Part shown: positions 5,966 to 13,161 of the stretch, piece after piece
Layout: each line of letters begins with the position of its first letter
Numbering within the stretch: the stretch's first letter is position 1
Source of the DNA: an uncultured Methylophaga sp.
Lineage (GTDB): Bacteria; Pseudomonadota; Gammaproteobacteria; Nitrosococcales; Methylophagaceae
Length of the DNA: 14,261 nt
Assembly: GCA_947631375.1 (NCBI GenBank)
Contig: CANRLD010000024.1
Span: 1-14,261, forward strand
Direction of reading: 5' to 3'
The notes under the pieces: model-generated
Seen by the model: only the letters and a program-made list of their open reading frames with translations
Database searches by the model: none
What the model was told of the DNA's origin: nothing
Program-made: the position numbers and the translations under genes

Positions 5966-6598
5966 TTAACGCAGTTTTGTCAGTCGCAGATAAGGTCTTA
6001 CTTCGTCATATCCTTGAGGGAAACGCTCGGCAAGTTCTGCTTTATCCTGCAGTGAAGGCACGATCACAACGGCGTCACCGGGCTCCCAGTTACCGGGGGT
6101 TGCGACCTTTTCATTATCGGTCAGTTGTAATGAATCGATTACCCGCAGCACCTCATTAAAGTTTCTACCGGTGCTGGCAGGATACGTAATAATTAATCTG
6201 ACTTTTTTCTGTGGATCGATAATAAACAAAGAACGCACCGTCAGCGTCGCAATCGAATTCGGATGAATCATGTCATACAGCTGTGACACTTTTCGATCTT
6301 CATCAGCCAGAATCGGGAAATTGACGCGCGTATTCTGCGTGTCGTTAATATCTTCAATCCACTTATGATGCTGATCAACAGGATCAACCGACAATGCCAG
6401 CGCTTTGACGTTACGCGCCTCAAATTCGTCTTTCAGTTTGGCGGTCAAGCCCAACTCGGTAGTACACACCGGAGTAAAGTCAGCCGGGTGTGAAAACAAG
6501 ACTCCCCAGCTGTCGCCAAGCCATTGATGAAAATTAATCACTCCTTCGGTAGAGTTCTGTTCAAAATCCGGAGCGATATCACCTAATTGTATAGCCAT
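5966..6598 (-). CDS. lsfA: 1-Cys peroxiredoxin LsfA (Prx6 type)
   Basis: Reduces hydrogen and organic peroxides in the cytoplasm with a single catalytic cysteine. It has 210 residues, the usual length. The N-terminus LGDIAPDFEQNSTEG and the active-site segment SHPADFTPVCTTELG (peroxidatic Cys45, with Thr42/Pro43 before it) are clear. SVDPVDQHHKWIEDI, TVRSLFIIDPQKKVRL, TYPASTGRNFNEVLRVIDSLQ and the C-terminal GDAVVIVPSLQD to PYLRLTKLR domain follow in order. This layout is diagnostic of the Prx6 subfamily. The pseudomonad relative LsfA is named for induction by sulfate limitation and protects against oxidative stress. AGGAG precedes the ATG by nine bases. It has its own promoter-like region and a strong terminator. 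A truncated paralogue lies in the neighbouring operon (1857-2036). Confidence 0.95.
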   Translation of the reverse strand: MAIQLGDIAPDFEQNSTEGVINFHQWLGDSWGVLFSHPADFTPVCTTELGLTAKLKDEFEARNVKALALSVDPVDQHHKWIEDINDTQNTRVNFPILADEDRKVSQLYDMIHPNSIATLTVRSLFIIDPQKKVRLIITYPASTGRNFNEVLRVIDSLQLTDNEKVATPGNWEPGDAVVIVPSLQDKAELAERFPQGYDEVRPYLRLTKLR

Positions 6599-6625
6599 CT
6601 TTCATTTCTCCTGTTTCTGTTTATA

Positions 6626-6685
6626 TTGACTTGCTAGTCAAACCCGTTGCCATCGTCAGCGGATACCTGTCAGCCAGGCTGACAG
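6626..6685 (-). promoter_or_regulatory. Two inverted repeats in the lsfA leader
   Basis: TTGACT-4-AGTCAA (6626-6641) lies about 28 nt upstream of the lsfA ATG. CTGTCAGC-CAG-GCTGACAG (6667-6685, perfect 8-bp arms) lies about 70 nt upstream. If transcription begins near 6706, as the -10-like hexamer suggests, both fall inside a leader of roughly 108 nt. They could then act as RNA hairpins or as operators. No T-run follows either, so neither is a terminator. Confidence 0.4.
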
Positions 6686-6712
6686 CCTTTCCGTTAGAAC
6701 AAGCACCGCCCT

Positions 6713-6749
6713 ATAGTACAAAAGCTGAGTAATAATTAAAACTAATAAA
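6713..6749 (-). promoter_or_regulatory. Putative sulfur-regulated promoter of lsfA
   Basis: On the minus strand, TTTATTAGTTT (6749-6739) is followed after exactly 20 nt by TACTAT (6718-6713), a 4/6 match to a -10 hexamer. This is the same arrangement as upstream of sbp copy 1 and the porin. The -35 region (TTTTAA) is poor, which suits an activator-dependent promoter. Sulfate-limitation induction of LsfA homologues is known in pseudomonads; the link to this box is inference. The stretch 6750-6948 between the two divergent promoters shows no gene or other clear element. Confidence 0.45.
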
Positions 6750-6948
6750 ATATTGATTGCTTATTTGTTTTTGCTATATGCCAGCAAACTCACACCGCTA
6801 AACCCCCTTCATCGACGGTGACAGCGCCTCAATAAACAACTTAATGATTATCGCTAAAAGCCACTATCGAAATAATTGCTGCCTTTTTCTGCTACGGGTT
6901 AGCAATTTGAACGCTGAGTTTTTGATTTTCCCACTGAACTTATACTTT

Positions 6949-7006
6949 TAACCAATAAACATATTCTTCTTTATTAGTTCAACTTATTAAGAAACGTGTC
7001 ATTATT
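6949..7006 (+). promoter_or_regulatory. Putative sulfur-regulated promoter of the SLC13 permease
   Basis: TTTATTAGTTC (6970-6980) matches the lsfA box at 10 of 11 positions. It is followed 19 nt later by CATTAT (7000-7005), or 20 nt later by ATTATT, as a weak -10. A convergent copy, TAACCAATAAA (6949-6959), is the exact complement of the box upstream of sbp copy 1. The pair thus forms an inverted repeat with a 10-bp spacer. The gene starts 32 nt after the -10 candidate. The -10 match is the weakest of the four promoters. Confidence 0.42.
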
Positions 7007-7037
7007 TCTCCCTTTTAATCTTTGACCAGAGGTTTTG

Positions 7038-8810
7038 ATGGCTTGGGATGGTTGGTTCACGATAATCGTCACGCTGACAGTGTTAGTAGTATTAACGGTC
7101 ACGCGGGTACGGCCACATATCGCAATGATGACTGCGCTGACGGTGTTATTGGCCACAGGAATTCTTGACGCCCAACAAGCTTTGGCAGGATTCAGCAACA
7201 GCGGTTTAATAACCGTGGCCGCCATGTTCATTGTCGCGGCCGGTCTGCATTCTTCCGGCGGGGTGGATATTCTGGTCAAATCTCTACTGGGGAAACCCAC
7301 AACCATTCGCCAGTCGTACATCAAAATGTTTGCGCCAGTCGTTTTTCTCAGCGCCTTCTTAAATAACACGCCAGTGGTTGCAACCATGGTTCCTGGACTG
7401 CTGGCATGGTGTAAACGCATCAATATGAGCCCGTCAAAAATCATGATTCCGCTGAGTTACACCGCAATTTTGGGTGGCACGCTCACTTTGATCGGTACTA
7501 GCACCAACCTGGTTGTCAACGGCCAATATCAAGCATTGACGGGAGAGGCCGGTTTTTCATTATTTTCCATCACCGCAGTCGGCCTGCCGGTAGCGATTCT
7601 CGGCTTGCTTTTTATGTGGTTGTTTTTCCCCAAATGGTTGCCGGATATCAGCAAAAGTCCGGCGTTTAAAAATGTTCGCGAGTTCACTCTGGAAGTGATG
7701 GTTGAACCCGGCGGTGTATTGGTCGGCCAAAGTGTTCAGCAAGCCGAACTACGCGAGCAAAAAAGCGTTTTCCTGGTAGAGATTGAACGTAATGGAACCT
7801 TGTTGTCAGCGGTGTCATCCGAGGAACGCCTGCAAGGCGGTGACCGTCTGGTGTTTGCCGGAGATACACAAGGCATTACCGATCTGCTAAGAATTCGCGG
7901 CATCGTTCCTTCCACCTCGGCGGCTGAAAACACCGTCTTGGCAGCCGATCGTCCAGAACGTAGTCTGGTTGAAGCGGTGGTCTCCCCGCATTGTTCAGCC
8001 ATTGGCGAAACGATCCGTGAAGCAGCGTTTCTGGAACGTTATGGTGCCGTCATTATGGCCGTTGCCAGAAATGGCGAGCGCGTCCCCGGAAATCTCAGCA
8101 ATATCACATTGCAGGCTGGCGACACGCTGTTATTAGAAGCCCGCCCGGCTTTTGTCAGCCGGCAACGCTATAACAAAGACTTTTTATTAATCAATGATCT
8201 TGGACAGGAAGCACCTAATCACAACAAGGCCAAGCTGGCATGGGCTATTTTAATTTCACTGGTTCTGGCTGCTGGGGTTGGCGCTATCAGCATGCTGACT
8301 GCGTCGCTGATTGGCGCAACCCTGATGATAATGACCGGCTGTTGTTCAGTCAGTCAGGCTGAGCGCAGCCTTGATTTGACCGTGATTTTAACCATCGCTG
8401 CCTCATTTGCGCTGGGAATGGCATTGCAGCAAACCGGGGTCGCCAACTCTCTGGCATCCACCATCGTTTTGCTGAGCCAAAATCAGCCGTGGTTGATGTT
8501 GATCATGGCCTATCTGGCCATATCGCTGCTCACTGAAGTTATTACCAATAATGCGGCGGCAGTGCTGATGCTACCGGTTATTCTGGAAATGACGGCAAAA
8601 GCCGGATTAAATAATGAGCCTTTTGTCTTTGCCGTGATGATGGCGACCTCTGCCAGCTTCGCCACCCCGCTTGGTTATCAGACCAATCTCATGGTTTACG
8701 GTCCGGGCGGCTATCATTTTCGTGATTTTCTAAAAGTCGGCATTCCGATGAACCTGTTTATTGCAACCGTGACACTGCTCACCATCATGCTCATCTGGCC
8801 ACTAAACTGA
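7038..8810 (+). CDS. SLC13-family (DASS/SLT-like) permease with two RCK_C domains
   Basis: Inner-membrane anion/sodium symporter-type permease of 590 residues. The start is ATG 7038 with AGAGG five bases upstream; the TTG directly before it is not needed. The N-terminal membrane half (1-200) contains FLNNTPVVATMVPG (108-120) and GTSTNLVVNG (153-162). Two cytoplasmic RCK_C/TrkA-C domains follow (about 215-288 and 308-370; second half GDTLLLEARP). The C-terminal membrane half (400-590) has TEVITNNAAAVLMLPV (499-514) and TPLGYQTNLMVYGPGGY (543-559). This architecture is that of sodium/sulfate transporters such as the algal SLT proteins and many bacterial homologues annotated only as SLC13 permease. 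Dicarboxylates are the main alternative substrate. Divergence from lsfA and the shared promoter box favour sulfate or a small sulfonate (inference). It appears to be a single-gene unit. Confidence 0.92.
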   Translation: MAWDGWFTIIVTLTVLVVLTVTRVRPHIAMMTALTVLLATGILDAQQALAGFSNSGLITVAAMFIVAAGLHSSGGVDILVKSLLGKPTTIRQSYIKMFAPVVFLSAFLNNTPVVATMVPGLLAWCKRINMSPSKIMIPLSYTAILGGTLTLIGTSTNLVVNGQYQALTGEAGFSLFSITAVGLPVAILGLLFMWLFFPKWLPDISKSPAFKNVREFTLEVMVEPGGVLVGQSVQQAELREQKSVFLVEIERNGTLLSAVSSEERLQGGDRLVFAGDTQGITDLLRIRGIVPSTSAAENTVLAADRPERSLVEAVVSPHCSAIGETIREAAFLERYGAVIMAVARNGERVPGNLSNITLQAGDTLLLEARPAFVSRQRYNKDFLLINDLGQEAPNHNKAKLAWAILISLVLAAGVGAISMLTASLIGATLMIMTGCCSVSQAERSLDLTVILTIAASFALGMALQQTGVANSLASTIVLLSQNQPWLMLIMAYLAISLLTEVITNNAAAVLMLPVILEMTAKAGLNNEPFVFAVMMATSASFATPLGYQTNLMVYGPGGYHFRDFLKVGIPMNLFIATVTLLTIMLIWPLN

Positions 8811-8881
8811 TTTAGAGAGCATTCTGCACCAGCACTGTTTGCTTACTGAGCATGTTTGTTATCGATTACACAGTTGTGAGC

Positions 8882-8915
8882 AAAAAAACGCTGTTGATAT
8901 CAGTTGGCAAGCGTT
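8882..8915 (-). terminator. Probable terminator of the ZIP transporter gene, maybe bidirectional
   Basis: On the minus strand, stem AACGCT (8915-8910) / AGCGTT (8892-8887), with a 17-nt loop containing the palindrome TGATATCA, is followed by a run of Ts (8888-8882, the first two pairing in the stem). It lies just past the ZIP stop at 8927. On the plus strand the same stem is followed by GTTTTGTTGTTT, so it may also stop transcription from the SLC13 gene. The stem is short. Confidence 0.55.
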
Positions 8916-8926
8916 GTTTTGTTGTT

Positions 8927-9859
8927 TCAACTCAACAACGTATCCAGCAATATGATGGCAAACAGACCGCCCATCAAGCCTACTGTCGCCCGGGTCTGGT
9001 GACCATTGCGATGTGTTTCAGGAATCACTTCATGTGACACCACAAAAATCATTGCGCCAGCAGCTATCCCCAGACCCAGCGGATAAGAGACGGGTAATCC
9101 ACTGGAGAGGAAAATCCCCATCACCGCGCCAACAGGCTCGACCAAACCAGTGCCGGCAGCAATCGCCACAGCCTTAGCCGCCGAGATATTGATCCGCCTT
9201 AGCGCCAGAACGACCGCCAGCCCCTCTGGAAGGTTTTGTAATGCAATTGCCGCAGTCAGCGGAATACCAACCGCCAGATTACCATCTGTGTAACTAACCC
9301 CTATCGCCATTCCTTCAGGAAAATTATGAATAGCTATCGCCAGTACAAACAAGCCAACCCGGCCAACCTGCTGATGCCCGGCACCACATGGACCGCTGTG
9401 TTGATGTTCATGAGGCAGATAATAATCCAGTCCCAGCATCAGCAAAACACCGCCTGTCATCCCCAGAATAATGATGATAACCCCACTGAACGCACTGCCG
9501 GTCAGCGTGATGCCAGCATCAATTCCAGGCAATAGCAGTGAAAAAAAGCTGGCGCCAAGCATCATGCCTGCAGCCATTCCCAACATCGTATCTTCGGTGA
9601 TCGCCGGCAGCTTTTTAATCACCAGTCCGGGCGCAGCACCAAGTGCCGTTGACAAGGCACCAATAACACCACCGAACACAGCCCATTTTAAAAACTGTGG
9701 ATCAACAGTTGAATGTCTGGCAAACAAATTGACGATCAGTAATCCAGCGATCACGCTAATGACCAGCAAAATACTGAGCGATTGCAGCGGTCGTTGATTA
9801 AACTGCTCACGCCAACTGACAAAAACCGCCATCAGTGTCTGCTTAATAACAGGTTGCAT
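8927..9859 (-). CDS. ZIP-family divalent metal transporter (GufA-like)
   Basis: Inner-membrane importer for zinc, iron or manganese, 310 residues with about eight hydrophobic segments. The two metal-site helices show HNFPEGMAIG (178-187) and QNLPEGLAV (208-216). EPVGA (241-245) and SHEVIPETH (275-283) are further family marks. A His-rich cytoplasmic loop with Cys (HEHQHSGPCGAGHQ, about 150-163) lies between the third and fourth conserved segments, as expected. The length and N-terminal extra helix (about 26-47) fit the bacterial GufA branch rather than short ZupT (about 257 residues). The ribosome-binding site (GAGCGAG) is modest. It is convergent with the SLC13 gene, and no metal-responsive operator is evident. 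The metal cannot be assigned from sequence. Confidence 0.92.
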   Translation of the reverse strand: MQPVIKQTLMAVFVSWREQFNQRPLQSLSILLVISVIAGLLIVNLFARHSTVDPQFLKWAVFGGVIGALSTALGAAPGLVIKKLPAITEDTMLGMAAGMMLGASFFSLLLPGIDAGITLTGSAFSGVIIIILGMTGGVLLMLGLDYYLPHEHQHSGPCGAGHQQVGRVGLFVLAIAIHNFPEGMAIGVSYTDGNLAVGIPLTAAIALQNLPEGLAVVLALRRINISAAKAVAIAAGTGLVEPVGAVMGIFLSSGLPVSYPLGLGIAAGAMIFVVSHEVIPETHRNGHQTRATVGLMGGLFAIILLDTLLS

Positions 9860-10316
9860 AAATACTCGCTCTGCAGAGAGTTCAGTATGATATTAATTTA
9901 AATAGCGTTTCCGGGCAGCGCTATCCTGTACCGCATTTACCCCTTTTCGCTTTATCGTCTAGCCATCAATGAGAATAAATCACGATGCATTTAACGCAGT
10001 ATCGTGTTGCCCTATAAGCACACTCGCGACCACTACTGATACTAATAATCAGCGCAAAATGCTGATATGCTACTTTGTTGCTTCACAAAAAAATAGTTAC
10101 TGGAGGAAATTAATCCGCTTATGTAGCGTTTTAATTTTTCGCTGCAAGTTGTTAACCACTGCTTAGATCAGTGTTAAACAACGGCTACGGCGTTTTATCG
10201 ATAAACCAATGAAAACGAAAGGAAAAACATCCCGCCAAATCAGGGATAGTTTTCTTATGGAAGGATGTTATATTTCATTTTCGCTTGGCTTTTATGACCA
10301 TTGATAGGAATAAGCA
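9860..10316. other. Gene-free intergenic stretch rich in inverted repeats
   Basis: No convincing gene; a 65-codon plus-strand frame from 9969 has no ribosome-binding site or recognisable domain. Several dyads are visible: CTCTGCAGAG (9869-9878, perfect palindrome, in the ZIP leader); CACGAT/ATCGTG (9981-9986, 10001-10006); ATCAGC/GCTGAT (10048-10053, 10061-10066); GTTGTT..CACTG / CAGTG..AACAAC (10148-10161, 10169-10182); and AAAACATCCC / GGGATAGTTTT (10224-10233, 10242-10252, one bulge). The last ends in TTTTC like a weak plus-strand terminator. Its left arm AACATCC (10226-10232) could instead pair with GGATGTT (10263-10269). A small RNA or a structured leader for the gene at 10317 is possible but unproven. 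Confidence 0.4.
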
Positions 10317-10700
10317 TTGAACCGTTTTATGAATATCACTATCTGCCCCGTGCTGCTATCGGTAATACTGCTGCCACAGGCACACGCTTCACTGGATCTG
10401 CTTGCAGGTGTAGAAGCCGGTATTGAAACCGAGACCGCGATGACCACCACCGATCTGGACCGCACCCAGGAAGTGTTGTCATCAAATGACTTTGATAATG
10501 AGTATTCCTGGTATAACCCGCAAACCGGCATTCAGTATCAAATCCAGTTGCTACGCAGCTATTCCTATGGTCATTACCCCTGTCTGGCCTACGAGCTCAA
10601 AATCAAAAACGGTGATGTTCTGCAAGCAAAATCGCTCGATGCCTGCCAGCACCGCAGCGGTAAATGGATTTCCATTTCCCCAAGTTCCATGGCCTTTTAG
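10317..10700 (+). CDS. Small exported protein with RT0821/Lpp0805-like surface-antigen C-terminal domain
   Basis: A 127-residue secreted protein of unknown role. The start chosen is TTG at 10317, because AGGAA lies six bases before it; the first in-frame ATG (10329) would be 18 bases away and would shorten the signal peptide's charged end. The signal peptide is MNRFMNITICPVLLSVILLP, with cleavage near AHA-S (residue 24). Residues 62-120 carry the pattern YSWYNPQTGIQYQIQ, then PCLAYELKIKNG, DACQHRSGKWISI, with Cys89 and Cys110 probably disulfide-bonded. This arrangement (W-NP-TG-Y, then C-Y, then AC-G-W) resembles the C-terminal domain of 17-kDa-type surface antigens (RT0821/Lpp0805 family). 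No lipobox is clear. The stop codon directly abuts the cmoB stop on the other strand. Confidence 0.72.
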   Translation: MNRFMNITICPVLLSVILLPQAHASLDLLAGVEAGIETETAMTTTDLDRTQEVLSSNDFDNEYSWYNPQTGIQYQIQLLRSYSYGHYPCLAYELKIKNGDVLQAKSLDACQHRSGKWISISPSSMAF

Positions 10701-11672
10701 TCACGGCGCATCCGCAACAAATACTGCACGTTTCGGTGCAGGATACCCCTCAATCGTTTTACTGATATCGTCAGGATCGAGAAAATCTCTCAAGGATTCA
10801 AAGGTCATCCATTCTGTAGCGCGTTGCTCTTCCAAACTGGTAAGATTTTCATCCACACAACGCACATTTTGATAACCACATTTACGCAACCATAGCAGCA
10901 TGGTGGCAATCGACGGAATAAACCAAACATTGCGCATTTTCGCATAGCGATTTTCCGGCATTAAACTCATACCTTCCCCACCATCCACGATCAGGGTTTC
11001 CAACACTAGTTCACCACCGGCACGCAAACAATGGCGTAATTCCATCAAATGTTTGAGTGGTGAACGACGGTGATACAACACGCCCATTGAAAAAACCGTA
11101 TCAAATAAATGTAATTTTTCGGGCATATGCTCAATACCGATCGGCAGCACAAAATGTTTATCACTCTGTATAAAGTGCTGCATCAATTGATATTGCATAC
11201 TGAATACCAGCGTCGGATCAATGCCCATCACCATCCTGGCTCCTTGACCTGCCATTCTCCAGCCGTGGTATCCATTACCACCGCCAACATCCAGCACAGT
11301 GCGACCCGCCAGCGGGCTGATGTGTGGTAAAACCCGATCCCATTTCCAGTCAGAGCGCCATTCGGTATCAATAAGGATATCAAACAGCCGGTACGGGCCT
11401 TTTCGCCAGGGGTGGAAGGTTTTTATTTGTTCAATAAACGCTTGTTTATTGTAAGGCACCAAATCTTCGGCAGTGCCGATGTTGACCTGCTGTTTCAGTT
11501 CTATAAAAGAAGGTTTTATCGGCGGTAAATCTGCCAGGGCTTGTTGCCATAACGGCATCTTGCCATGAAAATCGTCGGCCAATCTCGTGGCAGTAAATTT
11601 TGCCAGCTGCTCGGTCCAGGCAGCTTGCCCAACACTCTCAAGCCAGCGGTAAAACGGTTCGTATACGGTCAT
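10701..11672 (-). CDS. cmoB: tRNA U34 carboxymethyltransferase CmoB
   Basis: Transfers the carboxymethyl group of carboxy-S-adenosylmethionine to 5-hydroxyuridine at tRNA position 34, giving cmo5U, which widens wobble decoding. It has 323 residues, matching the E. coli length. The Rossmann SAM-binding loop is LDVGGGNGYHGWRM (127-140). Residues known to bind carboxy-SAM in the family are present at expected positions: Lys91, Trp105, Lys110, Gly130 and Arg315. FDTVFSMGVLYHRRSPL (methyltransferase motif), GELVLETLIVDG and PENRYAKMRNVWFIPS are further marks. Its ATG overlaps the cmoA stop by four bases (ATGA), so it is translationally coupled to its substrate-making partner. It converges with the exported protein gene with no space for a terminator between them. 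Confidence 0.97.
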   Translation of the reverse strand: MTVYEPFYRWLESVGQAAWTEQLAKFTATRLADDFHGKMPLWQQALADLPPIKPSFIELKQQVNIGTAEDLVPYNKQAFIEQIKTFHPWRKGPYRLFDILIDTEWRSDWKWDRVLPHISPLAGRTVLDVGGGNGYHGWRMAGQGARMVMGIDPTLVFSMQYQLMQHFIQSDKHFVLPIGIEHMPEKLHLFDTVFSMGVLYHRRSPLKHLMELRHCLRAGGELVLETLIVDGGEGMSLMPENRYAKMRNVWFIPSIATMLLWLRKCGYQNVRCVDENLTSLEEQRATEWMTFESLRDFLDPDDISKTIEGYPAPKRAVFVADAP

Positions 11673-12400
11673 TTAAAGGCTATTATTGAGGCAAAATTAA
11701 AACATTGAAACCAGCATTCACTGCTGGAAAAGCCAGCATTGGCAAGACGTTGCTGATGCACTGCCAACGTTTCAGGAATCAGCACATTTTCCAGCGCACT
11801 ACGCTTCTGGCTGATTTCCAGATCGCTATAGCCATTGGCACGTTTAAAGTCATGATGTGCTTCGGTAAAAAACGCCTGTTGTTCAACAGACTCAAAGGCC
11901 AGCTTCTCCGAGAGAATCAACACCCCTCCCGGCTTCATGCCCTGATAAATATGCTGGATCAACGCATCACGTAGCATGGGCGCAATAAACTGCAAGGTAA
12001 AATTCATCACCACGACCGAGGCGTTTTCGACAGAAAATTGATTGATATCCTCACAGCACAGACTCACCGGTACCCGATTGTTATCAGCGGCAATAATCTT
12101 TTGTGCCCGTTCAATCATTGCTGCTGAATTATCCACAGCAATAATCTGACAGTTCTCAACCTTAATGCGTTGCCGCATCGACAGAGTAACAGCGCCCAAT
12201 GAACATCCCAGGTCATAGCAGTTGCTGCCAGCCTGCGCATAACGGGCTGCCAGAATACCGATATTGGAGATCAATGTGCCATACCCCGGGACTGAACGCT
12301 GAATCATATCTGGGAAGACATCAACAACCCGTTCATCAAAGCGAAAATCCACCATCTGCTCCAGCGGCGTGGCAAAAATATTATCGGCTTTTTTAATCAT
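11669..12400 (-). CDS. cmoA: Carboxy-S-adenosyl-L-methionine synthase CmoA
   Basis: Converts SAM and prephenate to carboxy-SAM and phenylpyruvate, supplying CmoB. It has 243 residues, close to the E. coli 247. The N-terminus DNIFATPLEQMVDFRFDERV is characteristic. The class I methyltransferase fold shows YDLGCSLGAVTLSMR (62-76), IIAVDNSAAMIERAQ, VVVMNFTLQFIAP and GMKPGGVLILSEK. Tyr40 in VPGYG and the HDFKRANGYSDLEISQKRSALENVLIPE segment match the family. It overlaps tsaB upstream and cmoB downstream by four bases each, so all three are read from one transcript. Confidence 0.97.
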   Translation of the reverse strand: MIKKADNIFATPLEQMVDFRFDERVVDVFPDMIQRSVPGYGTLISNIGILAARYAQAGSNCYDLGCSLGAVTLSMRQRIKVENCQIIAVDNSAAMIERAQKIIAADNNRVPVSLCCEDINQFSVENASVVVMNFTLQFIAPMLRDALIQHIYQGMKPGGVLILSEKLAFESVEQQAFFTEAHHDFKRANGYSDLEISQKRSALENVLIPETLAVHQQRLANAGFSSSECWFQCFNFASIIAFK

Positions 12401-13083
12401 CCCTGCTGTGCCTTCTTTTTCGCTACATCGTTGCGCAGATAAACCGGTAAAGCCTTATCAGCGGAGACAAATTTACCCCGTGCAAATTGTTGTTCTGCCA
12501 GTTTTAAAATAATGTCTGCTTGCGGATAGATAGTTGTATTTTTTCCAGTTAACTGCTCGGAAAAACCAGCTTGTAATGCTTCGGCATAAATCTCCCAGCC
12601 ATTGCCCGCGCCAAACCAGGAATGCGCATTTGCCGGTAAAAACTGCTCTGCAGCACAGACTTTTTCTGCACCCAGCAACTGCACAAAACCCTCTTTTACA
12701 TGAAAACTGGCCGCATAAATTTCATCCATCCGTGCATCCATCGCGACAGCAATATTCGCCTGTCCACTGCGCTCATAGGCAACCTGAGCTATTGCAGCCA
12801 GCGTTGAAACAGGAATGACGGGCAGTTCACGAGCAAAAGCAATACCTTGCGCCACGCCAACGCCAATTCGCACACCGGTAAATGAACCGGGGCCACGACC
12901 AAACGCCAGAGCGTCAATGTCAGCAATTGATGCATCTGCCTGCTTGAAAAGCTGATCGAGCATCCCCAATATAAGCGTTGAATGGCCCCGTTGTGTCATT
13001 TGTTGTTGCTGATACAACTCACCATTAATGGTGATTGCGGCAGAACAGTTTTCAGTACTGGTATCAAGGGCAAGCAAATTCAT
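12397..13083 (-). CDS. tsaB: tRNA threonylcarbamoyladenosine biosynthesis protein TsaB
   Basis: Non-catalytic partner of TsaD in the TsaBDE complex that makes t6A at position 37 of ANN-decoding tRNAs. It has 228 residues, full length. The ASKHA fold shows LLALDTSTENCSAAI at the N-terminus, RGHSTLILGMLDQL, the signature FGRGPGSFTGVRIGVGVAQG (61-80) and VSTLAAIAQ. VAMDARMDEIYAA (113-125) is also typical. The ATG at 13083 has only a weak ribosome-binding site, but no in-frame start further upstream is open. The stop overlaps the cmoA start by four bases. The gene is divergent from the microprotein gene at 13162, and the 78 bp between them hold a -10-like palindrome. Confidence 0.96.
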   Translation of the reverse strand: MNLLALDTSTENCSAAITINGELYQQQQMTQRGHSTLILGMLDQLFKQADASIADIDALAFGRGPGSFTGVRIGVGVAQGIAFARELPVIPVSTLAAIAQVAYERSGQANIAVAMDARMDEIYAASFHVKEGFVQLLGAEKVCAAEQFLPANAHSWFGAGNGWEIYAEALQAGFSEQLTGKNTTIYPQADIILKLAEQQFARGKFVSADKALPVYLRNDVAKKKAQQG

Positions 13084-13104
13084 CGGCTGGTTATCATCAT
13101 GTCA

Positions 13105-13132
13105 TTTGAACGTCACAGACGCACATTATAAT
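13105..13132 (+). promoter_or_regulatory. Putative promoter in the tsaB/microprotein divergent gap, with symmetric -10
   Basis: An exact TATAAT (13127-13132) lies 16 bp after TTTGAA (13105-13110), a weak -35 for the plus strand. The 8-base sequence ATTATAAT (13125-13132) is its own complement, so the minus strand also reads TATAAT (13130-13125) pointing towards tsaB. No good minus-strand -35 is seen. One symmetric -10 could serve both directions. Confidence 0.45.
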
Positions 13133-13161
13133 TCAACCATCAAATACAAAGGAGGTTCGCT

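Noticed and set aside
6941..6946. TATACT as -10 of the SLC13 gene
   Set aside because: Good hexamer alone, but no -35 at proper spacing. It would place the start at about 6953, inside the convergent half-site, with a long leader; the 7000-7006 candidate fits the shared geometry better.
6974..7444. 156-codon minus-strand frame over the start of the SLC13 gene
   Set aside because: Antisense shadow of a clear membrane protein gene; no motif or ribosome-binding site.
9471..9797. 108-codon plus-strand frame inside the ZIP gene
   Set aside because: Antisense shadow; the ZIP frame carries all metal-site motifs.
9969..10166. 65-codon plus-strand frame in the gap before the exported protein gene
   Set aside because: No Shine-Dalgarno, composition unlike a protein, and it crosses several inverted repeats.
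10698..10703. Abutting stop codons of the exported protein gene and cmoB as a possible gene-fusion or regulatory oddity
   Set aside because: Zero-gap convergent genes are compact but not rare. Both products are complete at their C-termini, so only the lack of a terminator between them is worth noting.
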